This document shows, one piece after another, positions 10,609 through 18,958 of a stretch of DNA of 64,000 bases. The DNA is from DASQMT01 sp963835735 (lineage in GTDB: Bacteria; Actinomycetota; Thermoleophilia; Solirubrobacterales; Solirubrobacteraceae), in NCBI GenBank assembly GCA_963835735.1, contig CAWIGP010000002.1, positions 1,116,001-1,180,000 of the forward strand, in the 5' to 3' direction. Below the pieces are notes generated by a model, which was not told the origin of the DNA, ran no database searches, and worked only from the letters and a program-made list of their open reading frames with translations. Positions within the stretch are counted from its first letter, which is position 1. Each line of letters opens with the position of its first letter. The position numbers and the translations under genes were made by a program.

Positions 10609-10679
10609 AGCGGGCGAGGGGAATCGAACCCCCATTTTTGGCTTGGGAAGCCAACGTCTTGCCATTGGACAACGCCCGC
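10609..10679 (-). tRNA. tRNA-Gly(CCC)
   Basis: The minus strand folds as a complete cloverleaf. The acceptor arm GCGGGCG pairs with CGCCCGC; the D-arm is short; the anticodon stem TTGGC/GCCAA encloses loop TTCCCAA, giving anticodon CCC; the T-arm GGGGGTTCGATTCCCC has the invariant TTCGA. CCA is not encoded. It reads the GGG glycine codon, well used in this GC-rich genome. Confidence 0.95.
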
Positions 10680-10724
10680 AGTGGCGACGCAGGATAACGA
10701 GTCCCTGGAGATACCCTTGAGGTC

Positions 10725-11272
10725 ATGCGCGCCCGCGTCTATTGGCCTGTCACGATCGCCGCGGCGGCGCTCGTAGGGCTGCTGGCGTACGGGCTGACGA
10801 CGACGGCTCCGACACGACGCTCGACGACGCGATGGCGCGCGGGGAGCGGGTCGAGCCGCCGGTGCGCGATCCGCTGCCGAAGCTGGGCGGCACCGGCTCC
10901 GGATCGCTCGCCGACTACAAGGGCAAGGTCGTGCTGGTCAACGTCTGGGCGTCGTGGTGCGAGCCGTGCCGCGACGAGCTGCCGCTGATCGAGAAGGCGC
11001 ACAAGACGCTCGCGGCGCGCGGCGGGACCGTGCTCGGGATCGACGTGAAGGAGAACTCCGGCGCGGCGTTGAAGGCCGTCGACGAGTTCGGCCTCACGTT
11101 CCCGAACCTGCGCGACCGCGACGGCAGCTTCGTGCGCAAGTGGGGCCAGACCGGCTACCCCGAGAACTTCGTGATCGACCGCCAGGGCCGGGTCGCCGCG
11201 GTCCGCCGTTTCCCCGTGACGCAGAAGTGGCTCGACGAGACGCTCCCGCCGCTGCTGGACGAGAAGGCGTGA
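10725..11272 (+). CDS. TlpA/CcmG-type thioredoxin, cytochrome c biogenesis (one frameshift)
   Basis: About 181 residues. The N-terminal signal anchor (MRARVYWPVTIAAAALVGLLAYG) is in one frame and the thioredoxin domain in another, joined near 10797-10810 by a probable one-base deletion. The domain has the redox motif WCEPC (WASWCEPCRDELPLIEKAH), the cis-Pro region GYPENFVIDRQGRV and the start of the AhpC/TSA-type fold. It reduces apocytochrome c cysteines outside the membrane using electrons from CcdA, encoded two genes on. It overlaps ccmH by one base (TGATG). Confidence 0.88.
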
Positions 11273-11730
11273 TGCGCGCGCTGCTCCTCACGCTGCTCGC
11301 GCTGACGCTGGTGGGCGCGCCGGCCCAAGCCGCCGAGCCGCGCGCCTCGCTGCCGGACATCGAGGACGAGGTGATGTGCCTCGAATGCGGCACCGCGCTG
11401 AACGTCTCGACCTCCGCGGTGGCCGACCAGGAGCGCGAGTTCATCGCCGGTCTGATCGCCGAGGGCAGGACGAAGGCCGAGATCAAGGACGCGCTCGTCG
11501 CGGAGTACGGCCCGCGCGTGCTCGCCGAGCCGCGCGACGACGGCTTCCAGCTGACTGCCTGGGTCGTCCCGGTGCTCGCCGCGCTCGGCGCGCTGGCGCT
11601 GGTCGTCTTCGTCGCCCGGCGCTGGCGCGGCCGCGGTCGCGCCGCCCCGCCCGCCACCGCCACCGGGCAAGTTCTCGACGATGACGACGCGCGCCGGCTC
11701 GACGCCGAGCTGGCCGCCTTCGACCGATGA
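11272..11730 (+). CDS. ccmH: Cytochrome c biogenesis protein CcmH
   Basis: 152 residues: a Sec signal (MRALLLTLLALTLVGAPAQA), the CcmH domain with its redox pair CLEC (EVMCLECGTALNVSTS) and FIAGLIAEGRTKAEIKDALVAEYGPRVLAEP, then a C-terminal helix (WVVPVLAALGALALVVFVA) and a charged tail. CcmH works with the thioredoxin encoded just upstream to keep the CxxCH of apocytochrome c reduced for ligation. The start overlaps the tlpA stop, and ccdA starts four bases before its own stop. Confidence 0.92.
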   Translation: MRALLLTLLALTLVGAPAQAAEPRASLPDIEDEVMCLECGTALNVSTSAVADQEREFIAGLIAEGRTKAEIKDALVAEYGPRVLAEPRDDGFQLTAWVVPVLAALGALALVVFVARRWRGRGRAAPPATATGQVLDDDDARRLDAELAAFDR

Positions 11731-12474
11731 GCGACGGCGTCGACACCACGGTGATCGCCGCGTTCGCCGTCGGCTTCGTCTCGTTCATCTCCCCGTGCGT
11801 GCTGCCGCTCGTGCCGGGCTACCTGTCGGCGGTCTCGGGCGTCAGCGTGGTCGAGCTGCAGCGCGGCGAGCGCTCGCTGCTCAAGGTGCTGCTGCCCGCG
11901 ATCGTGTTCTGCCTCTCGTTCACGGTCGTGTTCATCGCGCTCGGGCTCACCGCGACGGGCCTCGGTTCGACGCTGCGCGACTCGCGCGGAACGCTCGACA
12001 AGATCGCGGGAGCGGTCATCATCGCGCTGGGGGTGCTGTTCCTGCTGACCCCGTTCGTGCCCAAGCTCAACCGCGAGTGGCGCCCGGACGCGCTGATCAG
12101 CCGCGCCGGCACGGGCGGCCCGCTGATCGCCGGCGCCGCGTTCGCGTTCGCGTGGACGCCGTGCATCGGCCCGACGCTGGGCGCGATCCTCACCGCCGCC
12201 TCGACCCAGGACAAGCTCAGCGACGGCGCCATCCTGCTGCTGTTCTACTCGCTCGGCCTGAGCGTCCCATTCCTGCTCACGGCGCTCGCGTTCACCCGCG
12301 CCTGGGGCGCGTTCCGCTGGCTGCGCGACCGCTACGTGCTGATCACGGCCGTCTCCGGCGTCGTGCTGATCGCGATGGGCCTGTTGCTTCTGACCGGCGA
12401 GCTGACGCGGCTCAACACCGAGGCCCAGCAGGCGCTGGACTCGCTCGGGGCTCAATCTCTTCAACGAGCTGTAG
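11727..12474 (+). CDS. ccdA: Cytochrome c biogenesis transmembrane protein CcdA (3' frameshift)
   Basis: About 248 residues, six transmembrane helices. The two DsbD-family motifs each carry a redox cysteine: FISPCVLPLVPGYLS and AFAWTPCIGPTLGAIL. CcdA moves electrons from cytoplasmic thioredoxin to TlpA/CcmH. In the raw sequence the frame runs past the expected end. A run of four G near 12447-12450, if three, yields LGLNLFNEL and a TAG at 12472, eight bases from the argS stop. A homopolymer sequencing error is therefore likely. Confidence 0.92.
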
Positions 12475-12482
12475 CTGGCTGG

Positions 12483-14110
12483 CTACATCGTCTCCGGCGC
12501 GCTGACACGCCGAGCAGCCCGAGCGAGCGGGCGATCACGCGTTGGGCCGCCACGCTGAGGGCGATCCGGAACGACTCGAGCTCCTGCGGCTCGGCCCCGA
12601 CCACCCGGCAGTCGCGGTAGAACGCCGTGAACGTCTGCGCGGTCTCGAGCGCGTAGGTCGCGATCCGGTGCGGCGCGTGGCGCTCGGCCGCCTCGGCGAC
12701 CTCGCCCGGGAAGGCGAGCAGCTTCTTGACCAGCTCGCGCTCCGCGGGCTCGAGCGCCAGCCCTGCGCGCGGCGCGGCCAGCGCGGCGGCGACCCGCTCC
12801 TCGCCCGCCTTGCGCAGCATCGACGCGATCCGCGCGTGCGCGTACTGCACGTAGTACACGGGGTTCTCCGCGGACTGCTCGCGCGCCAGCGTGAGATCGA
12901 GGTCGACCGTCGAGTCGGCCGAGCGGGAGAGCATGAAGTAGCGCGTGGCGTCGACGCCGATCTCGTCGATCAGCTCCTCGAGCGTGACGAACTCGCCGCG
13001 CCGCTTGGACATCGACGCCCGCTCGCCGCCCTCGAGCACGTGGACGAACTGCAGCAGCGGGATCACGTACCGATCCGGATCGGCACCCGCCGCGACCATG
13101 ATCGCGCGCAGCCGCACGACGTAGCCGTGGTGGTCGGCGCCGAGCACGTTGACGAGCTCGTCGTAGCCGCGCGCGAGCTTGTCCTCGGTGTAGGCGACAT
13201 CGGCGGCCAGGTAGGTCGGCTCGCCGGTGGAGCGCACGAGCGGTCGGTCCTTCTCGTCGCCGGCGAGCGCCGTCGTGCGCAGCCACAGGGCGCCGTCGTG
13301 CTCGTAGGCATTGCCGTCGGCGATCAGCCGCTCGCGCGCCCGGTCCCACGCGCTCGGCTCGCCTTCGTAGAGCGAGCGCTCGAGGAACCAGCGATCGAAG
13401 TGCACGCGGAAGCGCTCGAGCGTGTCGCGGATCCGCGCCATCAGGATGTCGACGCCCTCGTGCGCCAGCTCGGCCGGGTCGCGATCCGCGGCATCCGGGA
13501 TCTGCTCGGCGAGCTGCGCGACGTAGGCGCCCTGGTAGCCGTCCTCCGGCGGCTCCTGCCCGCGCGCGCGGGCGAGAATCGACTCGCCGAGCCGCTGGAT
13601 CTGGCCGCCGCCGTCGTTGAAGTAGTACTCGCGCTGGACGGTGGCGCCGCCCAGCTCCAGGACCCGCGCGAGCGCGTCGCCGAACGCGGCGTGGCGTCCG
13701 GAGGCGGCGGTCAGCGGGCCGGTCGGATTGGCGGACACGAACTCGACCTGGACGCTGCGCGTGTCGCTGCCGCGCCCGAACGCGTCGCCGGCCGCGAGCA
13801 CCTCGTCGACCGCGGCCAGGTACCAGGGGTCGGCGAGGAACAGGTTCAGGAACCCGGGGCCGGCGACCTCGACCTTGTCCACGCGATCGGCCAGCCGCTC
13901 CTGCAGCGCCGCTCCCAGCCGCTCGGCGACCGCCCGCGGCTGCTCGCCCAGCGCGGGCGCCAGCAGCATCGCCGCGTTCGTGGAGTAATCGCCGAATCCG
14001 GCCTTCCGCGGGCGCTCGAGGCTGAGGCGATCGGCTGCGCCGCCGCCGTTGCGCAGCTCCGCGGCCGCGTCCCGCACGGCGGTCTTGAGGTCGTCGAGGG
14101 GCGTCGTCAT
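12483..14110 (-). CDS. argS: Arginine--tRNA ligase (3' frameshift; altered HIGH motif)
   Basis: About 541 residues. It charges tRNA-Arg. The N-terminal Arg-S domain (FGDYSTNAAMLLAPALGE), a class I Rossmann core, the KMSKS-like loop ASMSKRRGEFVTLEEL and a C-terminal DALR anticodon-binding domain (ALETAQTFTAFYRDCRV) are present. The HIGH segment is unusual: SANPTGPLTAASGRHAAFGD stands where HVGHGR is expected. Two extra bases near 12497-12505 break the last codons; corrected, it ends GVSAPETM then TAG at 12483. It lies last in the M48-rlmH-argS run. Confidence 0.93.
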
Positions 14111-14117
14111 CCCGCAG

Positions 14118-14525
14118 CTAATGATGGTACGGCTCGCGGGCGAGGATCTTGTGCGCGCGGTAGAGCTGCTCGACCAGCAGCACGCGCGCGAGCTGGTGCG
14201 GGAATGTCATCGGGCCGAACGACAGCCGCTCGTCGCAGCGCTCGAGCTCGATCCCGTCGGCGCCGCCGATCACGAAGCAGACGTCGCGCCCGCCGCGGCG
14301 GCGGTCCTCGAGCCAGCGCGCGAACGCGACCGAGTCGTATGTCCGCCCGCGCGAGTCGAGCAGCACAACGTAGGCGTCCCGCGGGATCCTGCGCTCGACC
14401 CGGTCGTCGTCGCGCACCTCGACCAGCTCGACCTTCGCGTGGCCGGTGAGCATCTTCGCGTAGTGAGCGATGTCGTCGGCGAACGGCGGCCGGATCCGGC
14501 CGACCGCCAGCACGGTGTACTTCAC
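14118..14525 (-). CDS. rlmH: 23S rRNA (pseudouridine-1915-N3)-methyltransferase RlmH
   Basis: 135 residues, a SPOUT methyltransferase. It methylates pseudouridine 1915 in helix 69 of 23S rRNA using SAM. The trefoil-knot motifs are clear: VVLLDSRGRTYDS, FVIGGADGIE and the C-terminal HQLARVLLVEQLYRAHKI ending in EPYHH. It is slightly shorter than the usual ~155 residues. The GTG start at 14525 overlaps the stop of the M48 gene (GTGA). Confidence 0.95.
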   Translation of the reverse strand: MKYTVLAVGRIRPPFADDIAHYAKMLTGHAKVELVEVRDDDRVERRIPRDAYVVLLDSRGRTYDSVAFARWLEDRRRGGRDVCFVIGGADGIELERCDERLSFGPMTFPHQLARVLLVEQLYRAHKILAREPYHH

Positions 14526-15727
14526 CGCTCGAAAGCCTCGGCCTGGCCGATCCGCTGCAGCGTCGTCGGGTGCGTGCCGAGCAGGAACTGCGCGACGGGC
14601 GGCGGATCGGGATCGCCGACGTTGTTGATCGAGAGGCGACGCTGGAGACCGATCAGCGCCTGCGGCTCCCGCGTCAGCTCGAGCGAGAACGCGTCCGCGC
14701 GGCGCTCGACGTCGCGCGACAGCTGGTTGGACACGATCGTGGTCACCGGCACCACGATCGCCAGCGACAGCGCGACGGCAGGCACCGCGCGCGGGCCGAG
14801 CGCGGCGCCGCGCGGCGCCAGGCGCTCGGATAGCAGCGCCACCGCCCAGGTCCCGAACGGCGCCACGATCGCGAGCCAGATCAGCCCGTTGCGAACGTCG
14901 CGGTAGTGCACGTGGCCGAGCTCGTGCGCGACCACGCTGCGCGTCTCGGCGGGCGTGAAGTCCTCGATCAGCGTGTCATAGAGCACGACGCGCTTGGTCT
15001 GGCCCAGCCCGGTCACGTAGGCGTTCGCCGCGGTCGTCCGGCGCGAAGCGTCGATCTCGTAGACCTCGCCGACGTCGACGCCCGCGCGCCGGGCGAGGTC
15101 GAGCACTTCGGAGCGCAGCTCGCCCCGGGGCAGCCTCTTGAAGTCGTTGAACAGCGGGTCGAGCACGACGGGGGCGGCGTACGTGGTCAGCGCCCCGAAC
15201 GCGACGACGGCGACCGCGCCCGGGATCCACCAGCGCGATCCGAACCGGCGCATGACGATCACCAGCACGGCGCCGCCCAGTGCGGCGAACGCGGCGGCGA
15301 TCCCGGCCGACTTCGCCTTGTCGCCCAGCCAGCCCGCCCAGTCCTGCGTGACCAGCCCCACGTCCTTCGCCCGCTCGCGCGCGACCGCGGACAGCGGCAG
15401 CGCGGCCACGGTGAGCGTCAGCGAGACCGCGGCCGCCACCGCGGCGCCCGCCGCGATCGGGCGCCGCAGCGCCGCGAGCCGCTCCGGCGGGCGCCGGACG
15501 AGCAGCACCAGCACAAGGAGCCCGATCGCCGTCTGGCCGACGAAGATCCACCGCTGGCCGCTCCGGAACGCCTCGGCCTTCTCGATCTGCGCGGCGCTGA
15601 AGTAGGCTCGCGCGTCGACCGGGAGCGGATCGGGCCCGCGGTCGCGCGGGCGCATCAAGAACACCGCGGCCTGGGCGACCACCACGGCGGTGACGAGCGC
15701 GACCGGCAGGCGCCATGACCTTCGCAC
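14522..15727 (-). CDS. M48 family metalloprotease (STE24/HtpX-like)
   Basis: About 401 residues, an integral membrane zinc protease. N-terminal helices (ALVTAVVVAQAAVFL, IGLLVLVLLV, VAAAVSLTLTVAAL) precede a catalytic HELGH (SVVAHELGHVHYRD) and a downstream ERRADAFSLEL with the third zinc ligand. The ANAYVTGLGQTKRVVLYDTL segment is typical of the family, which handles prenylated or misfolded membrane proteins. A GTG at 15727 or an ATG at 15745 could be the start. The latter would physically overlap the ATG of the divergent phosphoesterase gene, so 15727 is preferred. Confidence 0.9.
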   Translation of the reverse strand: MRRSWRLPVALVTAVVVAQAAVFLMRPRDRGPDPLPVDARAYFSAAQIEKAEAFRSGQRWIFVGQTAIGLLVLVLLVRRPPERLAALRRPIAAGAAVAAAVSLTLTVAALPLSAVARERAKDVGLVTQDWAGWLGDKAKSAGIAAAFAALGGAVLVIVMRRFGSRWWIPGAVAVVAFGALTTYAAPVVLDPLFNDFKRLPRGELRSEVLDLARRAGVDVGEVYEIDASRRTTAANAYVTGLGQTKRVVLYDTLIEDFTPAETRSVVAHELGHVHYRDVRNGLIWLAIVAPFGTWAVALLSERLAPRGAALGPRAVPAVALSLAIVVPVTTIVSNQLSRDVERRADAFSLELTREPQALIGLQRRLSINNVGDPDPPPVAQFLLGTHPTTLQRIGQAEAFER

Positions 15728-15743
15728 CGAACAGACTCTAGGC

Positions 15744-16475
15744 ATGCGCGTCGCGATCGCGTCGGACATCCACGGCAACAAGCATGCATTCGAGGCGGTG
15801 ATCGCGGCCGCGCAGGACGCGCAGGTGGAGGAGCTGTGGTGCCTGGGAGACCTCGTCGGCTACGGCGCGGATCCGGACGCGTGCGTCGCGCTGGCCGAGG
15901 CCAACTGCGCGATCTGCCTCGCCGGCAACCACGACCTCGCGGTCGTCGACGTGCTGTCGCTCGAGGACTTCTCGCGTGGTGCGAAGCTCGCCGCGCAGTG
16001 GACGAAGGACGTGATCCGCCCCGAGACGCGCGAGTTCCTGCTCGCGCTCTCGCCGTCAGGCGAGGCCGAGGGCGTCGGCCTGTACCACGCGTCGCCGCGT
16101 GACCCGATCTGGGAGTACGTGCTCTCGGCGCTGACCGCCGAGCTGAACCTGGACGCGGCGCCGCAGCGGGTCGCGCTGATCGGCCACTCGCACGTCGCGC
16201 TGTCGTTCCACCGGCCGGCGGGCGAGCCGGCGAGCGGCTCGACGCGGCGCGCGGACGACCTGCTCGACATCGGCACGGGCGAATGGCTGCTCAATCCGGG
16301 ATCGACCGGCCAGCCGCGCGACGGCGACCCGCGGGCGGCGTGGATGGTGCTCGACACGCAGGCGTGGACGGCCGAGTGGAGACGCGCCGAATACGACCTC
16401 GCCGGCGCCCAGGCGGCGATCCGCGCAGCGCGGCTGCCGGACTCGCTCGCGGAGCGGCTCCAGTACGGGCAGTGA
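15744..16475 (+). CDS. Metallophosphoesterase (YfcE/MJ0936-like)
   Basis: 243 residues, calcineurin-like fold. Metal-binding motifs in order are SDIHGN (residues ~7-12), GDLVGYGADP, GNHD and, near the C terminus, GHSHV with NPGSTGQPRDGDPRAAW. This pattern is shared with phosphodiesterases and diadenosine-tetraphosphate phosphatases of unknown physiological substrate. The ATG at 15744 lies in a GCATGC that also contains a possible start for the opposite-strand M48 gene, so the two genes are head to head with essentially no spacer. Confidence 0.9.
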   Translation: MRVAIASDIHGNKHAFEAVIAAAQDAQVEELWCLGDLVGYGADPDACVALAEANCAICLAGNHDLAVVDVLSLEDFSRGAKLAAQWTKDVIRPETREFLLALSPSGEAEGVGLYHASPRDPIWEYVLSALTAELNLDAAPQRVALIGHSHVALSFHRPAGEPASGSTRRADDLLDIGTGEWLLNPGSTGQPRDGDPRAAWMVLDTQAWTAEWRRAEYDLAGAQAAIRAARLPDSLAERLQYGQ

Positions 16476-16512
16476 CCAGCCCGCCGCGGGCGCACCGACT
16501 AGCCTGGACTCG

Positions 16513-17016
16513 ATGCGGTTCCGCTCCTTGCTCATCGCGGCCGGGGTGAGCGCGCTGCTCGCGGGCTGCGGCTCGGAGAACGACAAGCTCATCCCGCAGG
16601 ACAACGCCGACCAGCTCTCCACGCTCGTCGGAGAGGCCGGCGATGCATCGGCCGCCGGCGAATGCGACGCCGCCCAGCGGGCGGTGCGCGACGCAGAGCT
16701 GCAGCTCGCGGAGCTGCCGCGCGCGACGAGCAGGAACCTGAAGCAGAACCTGAGCGACTGGCTGGACCATCTCAACAGCCAGATCGGTGACGAGTGCCAA
16801 GCCGAGCCGGCGCAGACCCCGTCGCCGACGCCGAGCGCCACGGAGACACCGAGCCCGACTCCGACGCCGACCGCCACGGAGACGCCGACGCCGACCCCGA
16901 CGGCAACCCCGACGCCCTCGCCGACGCCCACCGTCGATCCCGGCAGTGGCGGCGAGGAGGGCCCAACCGAGGAACCGGACGAGTCCGGCGGTGTTTCTCC
17001 GGAGGAAGACGGATGA
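16513..17016 (+). CDS. Putative lipoprotein with Pro/Thr-rich C terminus
   Basis: 167 residues. A lipoprotein signal (SLLIAAGVSALLAGCG, lipobox Leu-Ala-Gly-Cys) is followed by a helical domain with two cysteines (GECDAAQRAV and IGDECQAEP). A long PT/TP low-complexity stretch, typical of a wall-spanning linker, comes next, with an acidic tail. The last codons overlap the Ser/Thr kinase start (ATGA), so the pair is an operon. The lipoprotein may be a sensor or substrate partner of the kinase, but that is inference from context only. Confidence 0.7.
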   Translation: MRFRSLLIAAGVSALLAGCGSENDKLIPQDNADQLSTLVGEAGDASAAGECDAAQRAVRDAELQLAELPRATSRNLKQNLSDWLDHLNSQIGDECQAEPAQTPSPTPSATETPSPTPTPTATETPTPTPTATPTPSPTPTVDPGSGGEEGPTEEPDESGGVSPEEDG

Positions 17017-18254
17017 CCGCCGACACGCTGTTCGCAGACCGCTACCGCCTCGAACGCCGCCTCGGCGTCGGCGGCATGGCGACCGTGGAGCTCGCGATGG
17101 ACACGCGGCTCGAGCGCCGCGTGGCCGTCAAGCTGCTGGCCGAGCATCTGGCCCAGGACTCCAGCTTCGTGTCGCGCTTCCGGCGCGAGGCGCTGGCCGC
17201 CGCGCGGCTCGTGCACCCGAACATCGTGCAGGTATTCGACTTCGGCGCCGACTCGGCCTCCGGCCGCCCGTTCATCGTGATGGAGTGGGTCGACGGCCCG
17301 AGCTGCGCCGAGATCCTGCGCGAGCTGGGGCGGCTCGAGCCGGACGACGCGGTCTCGATCCTCACGCAGGCCTGCCGCGGGCTGGACTACGCGCACCGCA
17401 ACGGCGTCGTGCACCGCGACGTCAAGCCCGGCAACCTGCTGCGCGGGCGCGACGGTGGGCTCGTCAAGCTGGCCGACTTCGGCATCGCCAAGGCGACCGA
17501 GCACTCCGACATGACCAAGGTCGGGTCGGTCCTCGGCACCGCCGCGTATCTCTCGCCGGAACAGGCGCGGGGACAGCCGGCGGGCCCCTCCTCCGACCTG
17601 TACGCCCTCGGCGTGGTCTCCTACCAGCTGCTGGCCGGCCGGCTCCCGTACGAGGCGGCGTCGCTGACCGACCTGGCGCGCCAGCAGGACACGATGGCGC
17701 CGCCGCCGCTGCACGACGTCGACCCGGCGATCCCGCGCGCGCTGTCGCAGGTCGTCGCCCGCGCGCTGGCACGCGAGCCCGGCGAGCGCTTTCCCGATGC
17801 CGCGTCGTTGGAGCACGCGCTGGCGGGCGCGCTGCGCGGCGTCGCGCCGCCCGAGCCGACGGCCGCGACGCGCGCCCTGGACGACGAGACCGAGGCCACG
17901 CGGAAGCTCGACCGCACCGCGGTCACGACGCCGCTCACGCGTACCCAGGCGGCGCCCCCGCGCCGCCGCCGGCTCGAGCCGATCGACGAGCCGCCCGTCG
18001 CCCCGCCCCCGCGCCGCGCGACTGCGCGCGCCGCCGCCACGGCGCCGGCCGCCCGACGCAAGCGCCCCAGCCGCACCTTTCGCCTCATGCGCACGCTCCT
18101 CATCCTCGCGCTGTTCGCGGTGGTCGCCGCCGGTGCCTACGTGCTCACGACCGAGACGGGCCAGCGCGGCGTCGAGCTCAAGGAGCAGATCCAGGGCGAC
18201 GTGAACCAGGCCGTCCAGGAGATCCAGGACCTGATCGAAGAGAACACCCGCTGA
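17013..18254 (+). CDS. Serine/threonine protein kinase (PknB-like), membrane anchored
   Basis: 413 residues. The N-terminal kinase domain carries the G-loop GVGGMATV (18-25), catalytic Lys40, HRD at 134-136, DFG at 155-157 and an APE-like YLSPEQARG. Then comes a Thr/Pro/Arg-rich juxtamembrane region with TRxLD-type repeats that are plausible autophosphorylation sites. One helix follows (TLLILALFAVVAAGAYVL), then a short outer segment (ELKEQIQGDVNQAVQEIQDL) that may form a helix. No PASTA domains are present. It starts inside the stop of the lipoprotein gene. A strong hairpin follows the stop. Confidence 0.95.
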   Translation: MTADTLFADRYRLERRLGVGGMATVELAMDTRLERRVAVKLLAEHLAQDSSFVSRFRREALAAARLVHPNIVQVFDFGADSASGRPFIVMEWVDGPSCAEILRELGRLEPDDAVSILTQACRGLDYAHRNGVVHRDVKPGNLLRGRDGGLVKLADFGIAKATEHSDMTKVGSVLGTAAYLSPEQARGQPAGPSSDLYALGVVSYQLLAGRLPYEAASLTDLARQQDTMAPPPLHDVDPAIPRALSQVVARALAREPGERFPDAASLEHALAGALRGVAPPEPTAATRALDDETEATRKLDRTAVTTPLTRTQAAPPRRRRLEPIDEPPVAPPPRRATARAAATAPAARRKRPSRTFRLMRTLLILALFAVVAAGAYVLTTETGQRGVELKEQIQGDVNQAVQEIQDLIEENTR

Positions 18255-18256
18255 AC

Positions 18257-18281
18257 CTAAAGAGGGACAGTCCCTCTTTAG
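18257..18281. terminator. Bidirectional terminator hairpin
   Basis: CTAAAGAGGGA and TCCCTCTTTAG form a perfect 11-bp stem with a 3-nt CAG loop. It lies between two converging genes, the kinase (ends 18254) and the response regulator (ends 18296). The AT-rich stem ends supply A/T runs on both strands. Confidence 0.8.
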
Positions 18282-18295
18282 ATTCGCGGTGGGTT

Positions 18296-18958
18296 TCAGG
18301 GCGCGATCAGCCCGCGCCGGATCGCATAGCGGGTGACGTCGACGCGGTCGCGCAGCTCGAGCTTCTCGAGGATGTTCTCGCGATGGCGGTCGACGGTCCG
18401 GCGGCTGATCACGAGCAGCTCGGCGATCTCGTCGCTCGTGTGGCCCTCGGCGACGAGCTTGACGACCTCCAGCTCCCGCGCGGTGAGCAGCTCGTCGCGC
18501 GCGCCGGCCTCGCCCCGCCGCGCGCGCTCGAGGTAGTCGCGCACCAGGGTGATCAGCGCGCCGTGATAGAGGAAGGCCTCGCCCCGGATCGCCGCGCGGC
18601 AGGCCTCGACCAGGTCGCGGTCGGCGGCCGTCTTGAGCACGTATCCCGACGCCCCCGCGCGCAGCGCCTCGAAGACGAACTGCTCGTTCTCGTGCATCGA
18701 GAGCACCAGCAGGCGCAGCGCGGGCCTCCGCTCCGCCAGCTCCTTGGCTGCCTGGAGACCCGTCAGCCGCGGCATCGCCACGTCGAGGATCGCGAGGTCG
18801 ACGTCGTCGTCCAGCGCGCGCCGGACCGCTTCGGCGCCGTCGGCGACGTCGGCCACGACCCGGAAGTCCGGCTCGGCGTCGAGCAGCTCGCGCACCCCGC
18901 GGCGCACGATCGGGTGGTCGTCGGCCACCAGCACCTTCGTGACCAGCGGGACGCTCAT
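18296..18958 (-). CDS. NarL/FixJ family response regulator
   Basis: 220 residues: a receiver domain with acidic pair DDH, phospho-acceptor Asp in LAILDVAMPRLTG, switch residues in LVLSMH and Lys in VLKTAAD, and a C-terminal LuxR/GerE helix-turn-helix (LTARELEVVKLVAEGHTSDEIAELLVISRRTVDRHRENI pattern). Its ATG overlaps the stop of the histidine kinase gene (ATGA), so the two form a cognate pair. The target genes are unknown. Confidence 0.95.
   Translation of the reverse strand: MSVPLVTKVLVADDHPIVRRGVRELLDAEPDFRVVADVADGAEAVRRALDDDVDLAILDVAMPRLTGLQAAKELAERRPALRLLVLSMHENEQFVFEALRAGASGYVLKTAADRDLVEACRAAIRGEAFLYHGALITLVRDYLERARRGEAGARDELLTARELEVVKLVAEGHTSDEIAELLVISRRTVDRHRENILEKLELRDRVDVTRYAIRRGLIAP

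Noticed and set aside
16800..16935. Short regular repeats that could suggest a CRISPR or satellite array.
   Set aside because: The units are 6-12 bp Pro-Thr codon repeats inside a lipoprotein frame; no spacers or cas genes are seen.
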